DNA of 64,000 nt from Agarilytica sp033852175 (GTDB lineage Bacteria; Pseudomonadota; Gammaproteobacteria; Pseudomonadales; Cellvibrionaceae). How positions within the stretch are numbered: the first letter of the stretch is position 1; the number at the start of each line of letters is the position of its first letter. The notes under the pieces were generated by a model that worked only from the letters and a program-made list of their open reading frames with translations, was not told where the DNA came from and made no database searches. Below are positions 40,702 to 51,800 of this stretch, piece after piece. The stretch covers positions 1 through 64,000 of the forward strand of contig JAWSUY010000015.1 of the NCBI GenBank assembly GCA_033852175.1, read 5' to 3'. The translations under genes and the position numbers were made by a program.

Positions 40702-41479
40702 TTTTTTACTCTATGCCTTGGCTGTTGGCATTGGTATCGCTCTTATCGCTGGCCCACTCGGTGCTTTTGCTGTTTGGCGACGGATGTCTTATTTCGGCGA
40801 TACTTTGGCCCACTCGGCGCTGATTGGCGTGGCTTTAGGTTTATTTTTAGAGATAAATATCACCCTCGCTATTGTGATCTCATGCGGGCTTATCGCTGTG
40901 TTACTGGTTCTGATGGAAAAGAAAAACTCTTTATCCACAGACACACTACTCGGCGTGCTATCCCATGGCTCTTTGGCATTAGGGCTGGTCTGCGTCAGCC
41001 TCTACTCGGATACACGGGTTAATCTTTACGGGTATTTATTTGGTGATTTTCTGACGGTAACACTGCAAGAAGTCATCGTGATTTATATTGCGATAGCCGC
41101 CATAGCTATCGTCCTCATTGCCCTGTGGAAACCCTTGTTGATGCTTGCTGTGGACGAAGGCCTGGCCTTTGTTGAAGGCCATAATGTCACTCGCCTCAAA
41201 ATCATTTTAATGCTGATGATGGCTTGTCTGATTGCCCTGGCGATGAAAATTGTCGGCGTCATGCTGATTACTGCGCTTTTGATCATCCCGGCAGCAACCG
41301 CTCGTCGATTTTCAACTTCGCCGGAAGCAATGGCTGTTATCGCTTCTTGTATCGGTGTCGTTTCGGTGAGCTTGGGGCTGTATGGCTCTTATCTGTGGGA
41401 TATTCCGGCTGGACCGTCTGTGGTCCTGGGAGCATTGGGGATATTTTGTGTTGGGGCTGTAGCACCACAAAAAGCCTAG
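40694..41479 (+). CDS. znuB: Zinc ABC transporter permease ZnuB
   Basis: A 261-aa inner-membrane permease with about 7-8 transmembrane helices (e.g. LLYALAVGIGIALIAGPLGA, ITLAIVISCGLIAVLLVLME). Family blocks: WRRMSYFGDTLAHSALIGVA and, near the end, VGVMLITALLIIPAATARRF. It overlaps znuC by 8 bases and is the last gene of the zinc operon. Confidence 0.94.
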   Translation: MANFLLYALAVGIGIALIAGPLGAFAVWRRMSYFGDTLAHSALIGVALGLFLEINITLAIVISCGLIAVLLVLMEKKNSLSTDTLLGVLSHGSLALGLVCVSLYSDTRVNLYGYLFGDFLTVTLQEVIVIYIAIAAIAIVLIALWKPLLMLAVDEGLAFVEGHNVTRLKIILMLMMACLIALAMKIVGVMLITALLIIPAATARRFSTSPEAMAVIASCIGVVSVSLGLYGSYLWDIPAGPSVVLGALGIFCVGAVAPQKA

Positions 41480-41748
41480 TGGATAAAGTATTCGATTCCC
41501 GATGGGAGAGGTTAAAACCGGAAAAGCGAGGGCTTTGATTACGGCAACCCAGGAAACGCATTCCGATTTTATGAAGGAGGTAAATCACTTTCAGCTTAAT
41601 TAACCGGGCCTTAAACTTCCTATATTGATGGCGCCAAAAAGATCACGCCTTCTTTAATTGAGGCTATCGTGGCTGAAAGCGTTTTGAATAGCCCCTCCCT
41701 CCAATAAAAATCTTAGAGACTTCGCAGCCTGAGATTTACCCTATGCAG

Positions 41749-42302
41749 CTAGCCCAACTCTAACGGCTCATCAATCATTGCTTCTAAGGGCGGAAATTTG
41801 GATCTCTCAACTCTAGAAGCAGCATTCCAAAGTTTTAACACGCAAAGGCCTTGCTACAGAGAAGAAACATTTCGTTCGCCTCCACCTTCACTAGCGATCT
41901 AGACCGCACTTTTTCATCCGAGAAATACGCATATAGTTTGCTACCTATACTGACGATTGCCGAACCATCCAGCCTTAGCGCTTCATCTATACCTGGAATT
42001 AAAAACAAACACCCAACTTGCCCCGTTTCGATAACATTAATCAAACTGTCTAACTTGTTATTACTTTTATCATCAGGGATGAGCAAGTTGCGATCATCAT
42101 GTACCTTAACGAAACCTGGTTCTCCACCCCTTGGAGAACAATCCAATCGTCCACTAGCAGCCACCGTTGAAACCGTAACGAAAGGTGATTTTGAAATAAA
42201 GCTGATTGCGTGCTTTTCCAAATGACTCAGCGCTTTTTCTTCAGCTCGATTTTTGGGTGTTCCGCAGATATCGCGCAAGTTTGCTTCGGGATTAATATCC
42301 AT
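41749..42302 (-). pseudogene. PPOX-class FMN-binding oxidase, frameshifted
   Basis: The intact part (41835-42302, 155 aa) is a pyridoxamine-phosphate-oxidase-like protein of the MSMEG_1061 type: FISKSPFVTVSTVAASGRLD, CSPRGGEPGFVKVHD, LLIPDDKSNNKLDSLINVIE, GQVGCLFLIPGIDEALRLDG. It stops early after FLLCSKAFAC. In the next reading frame (from about 41849) the sequence continues VLKLWNAASRVERSKFPPLE and MIDEPLELG to a stop at 41749-41751, exactly the conserved tail expected after ...CAKA.... The match in residue count implies a single-base deletion around 41838-41850. Either a young pseudogene or a sequencing error. Confidence 0.75.
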
Positions 42303-42592
42303 ATAATCGACAAAAAAAAAGTTTTACTACGACTGCCTCTCTTTATGAGAACTCAGAACGTAACGCTTGATCACTTCCATACTGGGGCTGGATTATGACG
42401 CCGCTACTGACAGATATTAATAAAACGTTGATAATACTTTCGTTAAATAGGGAAAAACACTTCCTCAATTTACGACAGAGCTCACACTGTTCATAATTTG
42501 CTCACACTTTTTAAAACTGCACTCCTTAAAGTAGTATAGAATGGCGCCCACTCGGACCTCTCTAGGACCTGCCACAGCAAAGGAATAGTGCA

Positions 42593-43954
42593 TTGAACGC
42601 TTCCAACCGAAAACAGCTCATCCAAAACTTAAGTAAAAGCGCTATATTCGCTATCACAGTTGCGACTATCGCTGGCCAAGCTTTGGCTGAAAAACCCCAA
42701 CCCTCTGCAGCTACGCTAACGTTACTAAGCGAAATAAACGAAGTTCTCGCTAATACAGCAGACTCTGAAGGGTTATCACAAGAAACTCTGGTTCAACTCG
42801 CCGAATCTGTTCTGTGGACAAATGAACCCTCTGTAGACATTGCCTCTTCAGAACCCGCGCTTTTATCGTCTTATTCCGGGGCAAAACTGACAAATAATAA
42901 TGGCGAAATCGCTTATATCGCTATCAACACTTCTGCGGTAGAAACGGTAGTCAGTTTCCCTGATACCTATTCCATGAATGTCCCCGCCGATGGTTTCGCA
43001 ATTCGCTTGCAGAATTTTGGGCACAATTATTATATTTTGGACTTTGGAGGAAAGATTGTTGTTGATGGACGTGATTTTTTAATTGCTACGCCCGGAACAG
43101 CGATTGAATTACCTTATGTTGGAGATGGCCGCAGCTACACTTTTACTGACTCAGGAATGAGTTTGGATTCAGGCGCGATTACTGTTAATGGTGCTATGGA
43201 GGTTTTTGGGACCGATGGCGATGATGATTTTGATTTTAGGGGGCTTGAGACCTCCCCATCATCGGTCATTAACCTTAATGGTGGAATTGGAATAGACGCA
43301 ATTTATGGACCAAATTTTGAAAGCATAAATTGGAACATCTCAGGTGTAGATACAGGTAGCGCCGATTTTAATATTACGTTTAAAAACATCGAGAGTATCA
43401 CCGGAAGCCAGGGTTCAGACATTTTCGAAATTGAAACTGATGGTTCCATCACTGGCACAATAGACGGAAATTCGTTGGAAATAACCTCAACAGACAACAT
43501 CGAAATAGAAGGCAGTATAAGTGCAGTAGATAGCTTAATTATCACAGCCCAAAGCACTATCACTTTATCCGCGAATTCCCAGCCAGGTAATGCCGGTATA
43601 GAAGCAGACGAAACAACAACGCCCACCATAAATACAGCAACACTAACATTAGGGACATCTGACGTTACTCACACAATTCAACTCGACACTGATGCCTTTG
43701 TCTCTGAATCAAACAGCGGTGAAATTGCTGTCTTTGAAATCGACAGCTCTCTAGTACAATCAGACAGCGTGGAACTGACAATCACAGTAGAAAGTGCTAC
43801 ATCCGGCCTTGTTTCAGAAGCCACAATTGAATCGGATACTTCAAACGAAAAAACCTCTACAAACGACGAATCTGGCGGCGGCAGTTTTAACTTATTCAGT
43901 CTTTTAATATTCGGCTTTCTTTCATTAGTTCACATCCGAAAAACAAAAAACTGA
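42593..43954 (+). CDS. Secreted protein with GlyGly-CTERM-like C terminus
   Basis: 453 aa, TTG start with AGGA at 42581-42584. Signal peptide (SAIFAITVATIAGQALA). The middle is Asp/Asn/Ser/Thr-rich beta structure with short repeats resembling hemolysin-type or filamentous surface proteins (GTDGDDDFDFRG, ESITGSQGSDIFEI). The end is DESGGGSFNLFSLLIFGFL, followed by SLVHIRKTKN: a Gly-rich motif, hydrophobic segment and basic tail, the pattern of GlyGly-CTERM sorting signals processed by rhombosortase. It is therefore probably a cell-surface protein handled by an intramembrane protease. No enzyme motif seen. Confidence 0.72.
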   Translation: MNASNRKQLIQNLSKSAIFAITVATIAGQALAEKPQPSAATLTLLSEINEVLANTADSEGLSQETLVQLAESVLWTNEPSVDIASSEPALLSSYSGAKLTNNNGEIAYIAINTSAVETVVSFPDTYSMNVPADGFAIRLQNFGHNYYILDFGGKIVVDGRDFLIATPGTAIELPYVGDGRSYTFTDSGMSLDSGAITVNGAMEVFGTDGDDDFDFRGLETSPSSVINLNGGIGIDAIYGPNFESINWNISGVDTGSADFNITFKNIESITGSQGSDIFEIETDGSITGTIDGNSLEITSTDNIEIEGSISAVDSLIITAQSTITLSANSQPGNAGIEADETTTPTINTATLTLGTSDVTHTIQLDTDAFVSESNSGEIAVFEIDSSLVQSDSVELTITVESATSGLVSEATIESDTSNEKTSTNDESGGGSFNLFSLLIFGFLSLVHIRKTKN

Positions 43955-43980
43955 AAGTAGATCTTTCCAATTTCGATCTT

Positions 43981-44631
43981 TTACAAACGAACACCTTCTA
44001 TCAACAAGTAAGTATCATCCTTCAAAAACGAAGTTTTCGTTACTGTAAGAGTTGAAGAGCTTTCCAAATGGCGCAGAGTGTTTCGATCAAACCTCGCGCC
44101 ATAAACTTTCTCTACAAACGGCGCGAAGCGTTCCTGCTTTTTCCTTGTCGCTTTATTTTTTGAATAAACCATTTCTAACAAACGAAATTTCCCGCCCGGT
44201 TTTAATACGCGGGCAAACTGTTCAATCGCATCCACTTGGATTTCATCGGGCATAACACAGCACATAAACGTTGATACGACCCAATCAAATTGACCCGACT
44301 CTATAGAGGCCATCACCGTGGCATCTTCATTCCGTAAACTCACCGAACACTTCGCCTTCGAGCGCCTCTTCTCTGCTTTTCGCAACATCGCGGGGCTTAA
44401 ATCGATTCCGAGAACATCAGCGTTACTCGAATAAAATTCTAAATTGCGTCCCGTACCAACACCCGCTTCTAGAACTTTTCCTAACAAGTCACCCACCAGT
44501 GATGGCCGCCACTTACGATAGACACGTTCCCAGGGGTAATCCAAAAAGTCATAAAAAAGTGCCGTGATGTTGTATTTGCTTTGCAGCAAGACATTCGTTT
44601 TATGTGTCTTCATATACTTGCTAGCGCCCAT
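43981..44631 (-). CDS. Class I SAM-dependent methyltransferase
   Basis: About 216 aa. The methyltransferase fold is clear: motif I VLEAGVGTGRNLEFY, acidic residue of motif II in VLGIDLSPAMLRKAEKR, LRNEDATVMASI, WVVSTFMCCVMPDE (post II/IV) and VLKPGGKFRLLEMVY (motif V). The opening YNITALFYDFLDYPWERVYR is common in small-molecule or phospholipid methyltransferases. Start is ATG 44629-44631 (MGASKYM) or 44611-44613; the longer frame to 44664 starts with a dubious leader. The substrate is unknown. Confidence 0.85.
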   Translation of the reverse strand: MGASKYMKTHKTNVLLQSKYNITALFYDFLDYPWERVYRKWRPSLVGDLLGKVLEAGVGTGRNLEFYSSNADVLGIDLSPAMLRKAEKRRSKAKCSVSLRNEDATVMASIESGQFDWVVSTFMCCVMPDEIQVDAIEQFARVLKPGGKFRLLEMVYSKNKATRKKQERFAPFVEKVYGARFDRNTLRHLESSSTLTVTKTSFLKDDTYLLIEGVRL

Positions 44632-44712
44632 ATTTAACCGGCAGGTCGACCTAAGGTCGAACACGTTAATGTTGAAAATATAGTACGGGGATCAATAGGT
44701 TTTAGTAAGCCC

Positions 44713-44958
44713 TTAAGCCCCAATACAAGACGAGAGACATAGTTGCCACAGTGTCTTTTTAGACTTGCCATTCAAACAACGAACCTCTGTCGCGCATAGT
44801 TCGCCTTTGGAGAATAACGACTCTAGCTTGTCTATGTTGATTTCGAGTTGCACAAGATCCCGATCTTCTCCAGGCTTGCGGCGTTGAGAAACCGGCCGTA
44901 ATTGAGGCGGGATGTTATTAGCTGATACTAATATAGCGATTCCGTTTGAATGATTCAT
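44713..44958 (-). CDS. Small Cys-containing protein under a Fur box
   Basis: 81 aa, no signal peptide. After a basic Gln/Arg/Pro segment and an acidic helix (DRDLVQLEINIDKLESLFSK) the C-terminal part carries four Cys: ELCATEVRCLNGKS... and LWQLCLSSC. ATG 44956-44958 with GGAG upstream. A Fur-like site (TGAGAATGATTCGCA, minus strand) lies 44 bases upstream. The gene is therefore predicted to be iron-repressed. I do not recognise the family with certainty. It might be a small iron- or redox-handling protein. Confidence 0.65.
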   Translation of the reverse strand: MNHSNGIAILVSANNIPPQLRPVSQRRKPGEDRDLVQLEINIDKLESLFSKGELCATEVRCLNGKSKKTLWQLCLSSCIGA

Positions 44959-45001
44959 AGGATTTGCTCCAAAGATATTACACCTGAAACAAAACTGTAA
45001 A

Positions 45002-45016
45002 TGCGAATCATTCTCA
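45002..45016 (-). promoter_or_regulatory. Fur box
   Basis: TGAGAATGATTCGCA on the minus strand fits the 7-1-7 Fur core TGATAAT-N-ATTATCA at 11 of 14 positions; TGAGAATGATT is the commonest half in gammaproteobacterial Fur sites. It is placed where a promoter of the 44713 gene should be. Confidence 0.65.
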
Positions 45017-45223
45017 TGTCAAGCCGCTTTGCCTGTGATTGACGCCAATATTGAGTGACATCATACATAAAAGACCGCAAACAGAAGGCGATCAACAAAT
45101 ATGAAAGCCTTTAACGTATTGAGGCGAAGAAGGGCTGTAACACTTAGACATTTAAAGTACTTGAGCTCAGTCCTTGAACGGCCCCTAGACCAAGCTTGAA
45201 CTAAGCGATTATCAATATTCACT

Positions 45224-45715
45224 TCAAATACTGTGATACGCCCCTTTTGCGTATATCAAAATCCCTTCATCACTCTCACCTAGGGCAACTTTAGTGATTT
45301 CACCGATGTAGATGTTATGCGTTCCATAAGGAACGGATTGTGTTTTCGTACAAAAGAACGTCGTTAAGGCATCGGACAGATACGATAAGCCCGTCGCCTC
45401 ATCAATAACCCAATTACCCACATCAAAGCGGCTATCGCCTTCAGCAGGGCTGGCACAGGTGTTCGATACGTCTTGCTGCCCGGCACTCAGAACATTGACA
45501 GTAAAACCAGTCGTCGTCGCAAGAACCGCATCGGCACTGGCACTTTTATTCACACAAACGAGTAATGATGGTGGCTCCGCCGATACAGAAGTCACGGAGG
45601 AGGCCGTCATCGCAACTCGCTCACCACTTTCTGACCGCGCTGTAATTACACACACTCCAGATGCAAAGTTTCGCATACCTTGCTTTAAGGCGTCTCCTAG
45701 GTTTTGATCACTCAT
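45224..45715 (-). CDS. Flavin reductase family protein
   Basis: A 163-aa FMN-dependent NAD(P)H:flavin oxidoreductase (HpaC/ActVB type): LKQGMRNFASGVCVITARS, VAMTASSVTSVSAEPPSLLV, FTVNVLSAGQQDVSN, and VPYGTHNIYIGEITKVALGE. Such enzymes supply reduced FMN to separate monooxygenases. It lies 173 bases downstream of the PKS gene on the same strand, and the NRPS upstream contains a luciferase-like (FMNH2-using) monooxygenase domain, so a joint role is plausible. Confidence 0.88.
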   Translation of the reverse strand: MSDQNLGDALKQGMRNFASGVCVITARSESGERVAMTASSVTSVSAEPPSLLVCVNKSASADAVLATTTGFTVNVLSAGQQDVSNTCASPAEGDSRFDVGNWVIDEATGLSYLSDALTTFFCTKTQSVPYGTHNIYIGEITKVALGESDEGILIYAKGAYHSI

Positions 45716-45888
45716 TGCTTACCTCAATATTTTCTAACAATAACGATTATCTATCGTGTTATTTTATTCTTAAAATTGGCTCCATTTCATCTGGAGCCGA
45801 TCTTATCTATTAATAAGTAATACTTAATACGTATTACGATTCAGTCTATGACTGGGCGCTATTGTCCCTGATAACGCACCAATAATTG

Positions 45889-48800
45889 CTAAGGCTTCGT
45901 TTTAGGGTCAGCATTATCAATACAATCCCTCATCTTAGATGCAAGTACACGAACGTTCGGTTCTAGCACCATCGAATCGTGATTACCAGGCACTTCTTGT
46001 ACGTTAAAGTTATCGACATAACGCGGCCAGCCATTATCTTGGTAGATTAGCTCTCGATCTTCATTCGTCACGCGCCCACCACTTAGGCGGTATTTAATCG
46101 GCAATTTAGGACGGAATAGTTTCACGTTCACATCGGATGATTGAATGGTGTAAGCCCCTAGCGCTTTATAGAACGCCACTTCCATTACACCCGATTTAAA
46201 CTCTGCCGGTGTTTCACCACTCTCGTCAACATCTTGGAAACGTTTACGGAATTTTTTCAGCTCCCACTGATAGCGATTCTTAGCCCACTCAGAAAAATAC
46301 GCCAACCCTTTACTTTGAATTCGCTGCCAGTGAATGGACATTCGATCAACCGAACTTAACGGGTCGTGGTAAGGCAATGGCGTATCGAGAAGAATAACCT
46401 CTGCAACTTCTTCCCCCGCTTCTTTTAATTGACGCGCCATTTCGTAGGCTGTAATTCCGCCACCGGAAAAGCCGCCAATAATGTAGGGGCCTTCTGGCTG
46501 AACAGTTTTAATCTCTTTTATGTAATCAACGGCCATTTCTTCAAAAGTGGCATGCGGATCATGATCGCCATATAAACCACGTGCTTGTAAGCCGTAGAAG
46601 GGGCGTTCGTTGCCGATAAGTTGTGCCAAATGACGCAGATTGAGAACGTTACCAAACATACCCGCCACTAAAAAGAACGGCGTGAGCTGCGTAGACTTGG
46701 TGCTGTGCATTGGCACCAAGTGGGTGTAACGCGCTTTTCGCGATGTATCTTTTTCTTCACTGCTGTCATCGGAAGACAATCCCGCGTCGCCTACGACTTC
46801 ACGCAATAAGTCAGCACAGGCACCAATTGTCGGGGCTTCAAACAAAATTGAGATGGGGTAATCCACATCGTAAGTTTGTTGAATTTTTGCAAATAAACGC
46901 ACAGCAACCAGAGAGTGTCCTCCGAGGTCGAAAAAGCTATCTTCGATGCCCACTTGGTCGACGCCTAGCAAGTCTTCCCAAAACCCCACTAAGGTTTTTT
47001 CAATATCATCGCGCGGCTCGACGTAGTCGTTATCCAATTCTGGGCGGGCGAATTTGGTATCATCATCTTCTTTATGCATAGCCGCTGCAGAAGCATCCAC
47101 TTCTTTAATTAGTGACTCTAGCTCTAACGAAGAAATAATAACTTCCGTGTCATGGCTTTTTTGGATCACATCGAATAGGGCTTCTGTTCCCTCTGCAGGC
47201 AGTATACCTTGCGATAAATTGTGCTGAAATGCCATTTCTGCTGGTGATAATGAACGGAATTCAGCATCACCTTTCGATTCAGATGAGCTATCTTTTTCCA
47301 GAGTAATATTTTTGTCGGCAACAGAAAAATCAACAACACCTTCCATTTTACGAATGGTAAGTTTGCTCACTTCCGCCAATAGACTGCCTTTCCAATCGAA
47401 CATGCTGACATCAAAACTAGCAAAATCATCTTCCGCTTTGTTGTCTTTTGCATTTCGAACCCAGCTATAGATTTGCTGCGTAAACGGTTTGTAATATTTA
47501 AAGCTACCGTAAGAAACTGGAACCCATAAGTTTTCGGCTGTACCGTTTTTTGCATAGCCTTTAATTAACTCCATTGCATAGCCGGTTGCAATATCAAGAA
47601 GAGCTGGATGAATTTTATAGTCCGTTAGGTCGCCTTCATATTTTGCATCGAGCGCTAAGCGCGCTGCTGATTCTTGTTCACCATATTTCGCATCGCGTAA
47701 AACATGCCAACGCGAGCCAAAATTGAGATGCGCTTCTTGCAAGGTTCTCTGAGCGACGACACCAATCTCTGTCGTATTTTCTAAACCTAAACGCCCCATC
47801 ACTTCATAAATATCCTGCCGCTCGTCCGCTTCTGCACCGATAATAATTCTGGCTTCTGCGTGAGTTTGCCAACCGGCACTACCATCAGCATCAGTGGCTT
47901 GGCTTTGTATTGCGAAGTCATAACCCTCTACGGTTTGTGTCAGTTTTACCCGAGCCGTTAGGGTTGTGTTTTCTGCAACATATAAGGCTTTTAAGAAAAT
48001 AAGTTCTTTAAGTTCAAAGGAACCGTTTTCACCACACTCGCTTAAACCTGCTCGTGCCAATTCGATATAGCCTGTACCGGGCAATAACGCCTGGTCTTTT
48101 TTCGTTCTGTGCTCGTCGAGTATCCACTGTTGCTTGCTGTTTAAATGCGCGGTGAGGTAGTGAACATCTCGCCCATTAGCAGATGACTGAATATGCTTGT
48201 CAAATAAGGGGTAACGCGCATCAGAAATTTCTTCTTTCGGCGTTTTACTTCCACCGTAACCCATTTGCGAAGCACTGGCTGCTGCCATACCCACTTCATT
48301 CCAAACACCCCAGTTAACCGCAACGGTATAACCCGATTGATTTTTATTTCTGTGTTGTGCATAGGAATTTAAGAAAGCATTCGCCGCTACGTAGTCGATT
48401 TGTCCAACCGGAGAAATGACGGTAGATGTTGATGAAAACAAAACAAAGAAGTCGAGATTCTTGCCCGTGAATATTTCATCAAGAACAAGTGTTCCGTATA
48501 CCTTCGGAGCGAAGACTTCTTCAATGTCCCCTTGGTTTTTCATTTGAATCAGACCGTCGTTAATCGTGCCTGCACCGTGAATAACGCCGTTGATCTCTCC
48601 GTAGTTCGCTTCAACTTCAGCGACGATTTCTTTCATACCATCGGAATCGGTTACATCCGCCGACAGGACCATTACGTTTGCACCTAGCTCTTCTAGCTGA
48701 CGAACTTTGCCAATACCAACGCTAATTTTATCGTCATGATCGTGCTTTACTAACCAATCGGCCCATTCGGAGCGATCAGGTAAGGGCGTACGGTTAATGA

Positions 48801-51800
48801 GCACTAATTTTGCTTGGTGTTGTTTCGCTAGCTCTTGCGCCATGACATAACCGATACCACCAAGGCCACCGGTAATAAGATACACGCCTTGTTTACGTAT
48901 ACGATCTTTAATAACCGGCGCACTGACATCGGCTCGGTCGTACTGTCGTTGTGAACGGATTTTATTTCGATAAGCGTAAAGGCCACTTTTTACTGGAGCG
49001 TATAATTCCGTATTCATTAAGTTGAGCAAATTTGACGGCAGTGAAGCACCTTCGTTCTTGCTAGGCTTTTTACTGAAGAACCCCGAGCTTTCTTGAGCCA
49101 AAGGCAAATCAACATCGAAGCAGGCCACGGTAACATCTGGAAATTCACGCGGAATTATTTTACAGGGCCCGAGAACAGTAGATTTTTCTGCGTAAGGGAC
49201 TTCTTCATCATCGACTTGCATCATGCCATTGGCATAAACCAGCATGTCGAGTTTACGATCAACCAAACCTTCATCGGCCATTGCGCGCGCAAAGAAAAAC
49301 AGGCTATAAAAGCCGTGTTCTTGGTTACGATGCAAAAAAGAAGAACCGGGACGAAAGCTTTCTTCTTGCGTAAGTAGCCACAGATGCAGAAGGCGATCAG
49401 GGAAATGGCCACTGGCCACTAAATCTTTAACCAATGTACTGTAAGCTTCTAGGCCTAACTCTGGCGAAAGCTTGTAACGTTCTTGGCTCACTTGATAATA
49501 CGCATCACCCTCTTCAACGGTGACAACTGTGTGGCCATCGCTACGCAATTTACTGACAAGCTCTTGACCAATACCGCTATCATCTAAAAACACCAGCCAG
49601 TTTTGCTGGGCATTTGGTTTTGCAAGTACGCCTTGCTGAACCCAAACGGGCTTGCGATACCATTCATCTAAATTTTCGAGCTTTTCAATCGCTGCAAAAA
49701 CTTGGCCTTCATCTCTAGCCGGTTTTCCGGGTGCGATAAAGTACTGATTATGGTTGAAGGCGTATGTTGGCAGTGGAATACGATAACGTACCGCGTCGCC
49801 AAATATTTGTTCCGCTGACACGTCTAAACCAACCGCCCACATGCGACCCCATACGGTGTAGAAGAAACTGTCATCTGGCGTTTCTTCTTTCGGGTGACGC
49901 AAAGTTGAAAACACTCGCTGCGCTGGTGCTTCTGGATTTTGTCGGGTTAAAGAACCTAAGGTATTACCCGGCCCAACTTCTAAGAAGATGCGGCCTTCTT
50001 CTTCCAGCAAAACATTAATACCATCGGCAAACTTTACGGTGTTGCGTAAGTGATTAACCCAGTATTCAGCATCAGTAGCTTCTTCAGGTTTAATCCACGT
50101 TCCTGTGTAGTTTGAGATAAAATCTATATTTGGCTTATTGAGTTTAATGCTGAGCAAATAGTCTCGGAAGCGCTGAAGAATGCCATCGAGTAACCAAGAG
50201 TGTGCAGCAATATCAATACGTATCGCTTTGTTGTCAATGTCCAAAGCCGTGAGTTTTTCTGACAGAGCAGCCAAGTCATCTTTAGTACCCGAAGCAACCG
50301 ATAGCATTGGGCTGTTAATTGCCGCTAACGCTAACTTATCATGAAGATGCTGTTTTAATTCTTCTGCAGGTAATTGCACACTCAGCATTCCACCTGCAGG
50401 AACCTCATCCATCAACTGGCCGCGTAATAACACCAAACCTAAAGCGTCAGTAAAGCTAAATACGCCCGCTAAACAAGCGGCTGCATTTTCACCCATACTG
50501 TGACCAATCATGGCTTTTGGCTCAACGCCAATCGACATCCATTGTTTGGCCAAAGCAAACTCGGTCATAAATATTAGCGGTAATTGTACAGACGGTTTAT
50601 TGAGTTCTTTTTTAACCGCGTCGAGATCTTGCTCATCAACAAACAAAAGTTTTTTATAATCGGAACCGGTTTTCTCTTTTAAGTAAGCAAAACCCTCGTC
50701 CATATGTTTTTTGAAAACCGCTTCGCTTTCATACAAGCCCTTACCCATGTCAGCATACTGAGCACCGCCACCTGGAAACATAAAGACAACAGACTTTTCA
50801 TCTCCATCAGAAGAGTGTGTATACACACGACGTTGATCATTATTTTCTATTACGGAGATCGCTTCTTCACGATCCTTGACTGCCATCACACGACGATGCT
50901 CAAAGTCTTCACGACCCTCAAACAGTGTGTAAGCCGCGTCGGCCATATTGATATCGGGGTTGTCTTTCAGGAACTGCGCAAATTTTTCACCGTATCCATC
51001 AAGTGACTTACGACTTTTAGCCGAAAAACTGATGAGATGATTACTACGACCATATAAACCAGGCGCTTTTTTCTCAGGCGGCTCTTCTAAAATAATAAAG
51101 GCGTTCGTACCGCCCACACCCAAAGAATTCACTGCAGCACGACGCGGCTCATCACCCGCTTTCCATTCTTTCAATTTGTCATTGACGTAGAAAGGTGAAC
51201 GCGCAAAATCTATGGTTGGATTCGGTGCTTCGTAGTTAAGACTTGGCGGAATTTTTTTGTTTTCAAGCGCTAAAGACGTTTTAATCAGACTTGCCACACC
51301 CGCCGCTGTGTCCAAATGACCAATATTAGTTTTAACAGAGCCAAGACCACAAAATCCTTTTCGTTCCGTTGTTTCATTAAAAGCCGCTGCCAGTGCCGCG
51401 ACTTCAATAGGATCGCCAACAGGAGTACCCGTGCCGTGGCATTCTACGTAAGCAATAGAATCCGCATCAATATCTGCAATTTCCATCGCCTCAGTAATCG
51501 CTTCCGCTTGACCTTCTACAGAAGGCGCAAGGTAACCGACTTTACTGGAACCATCATTATTAATTGCCGAGCCAATAATCACGGCATGAATATGATCGCC
51601 ATCCGCAATCGCATCTTCTAAACGGCGTAATACAATCACGCCCGTTCCGCTACCAAATATTGTTCCTTTAGAGCGATGATCGAAAGCACGGCAATGGCCG
51701 TCTGGCGATAAAATTTCACCTTCTTTATAAAGGTAACCGCGATCGTGAGGTAGGTCGATCGTCGAACCACCGGCAAGTGCCATATCACACTCTTCACTCA

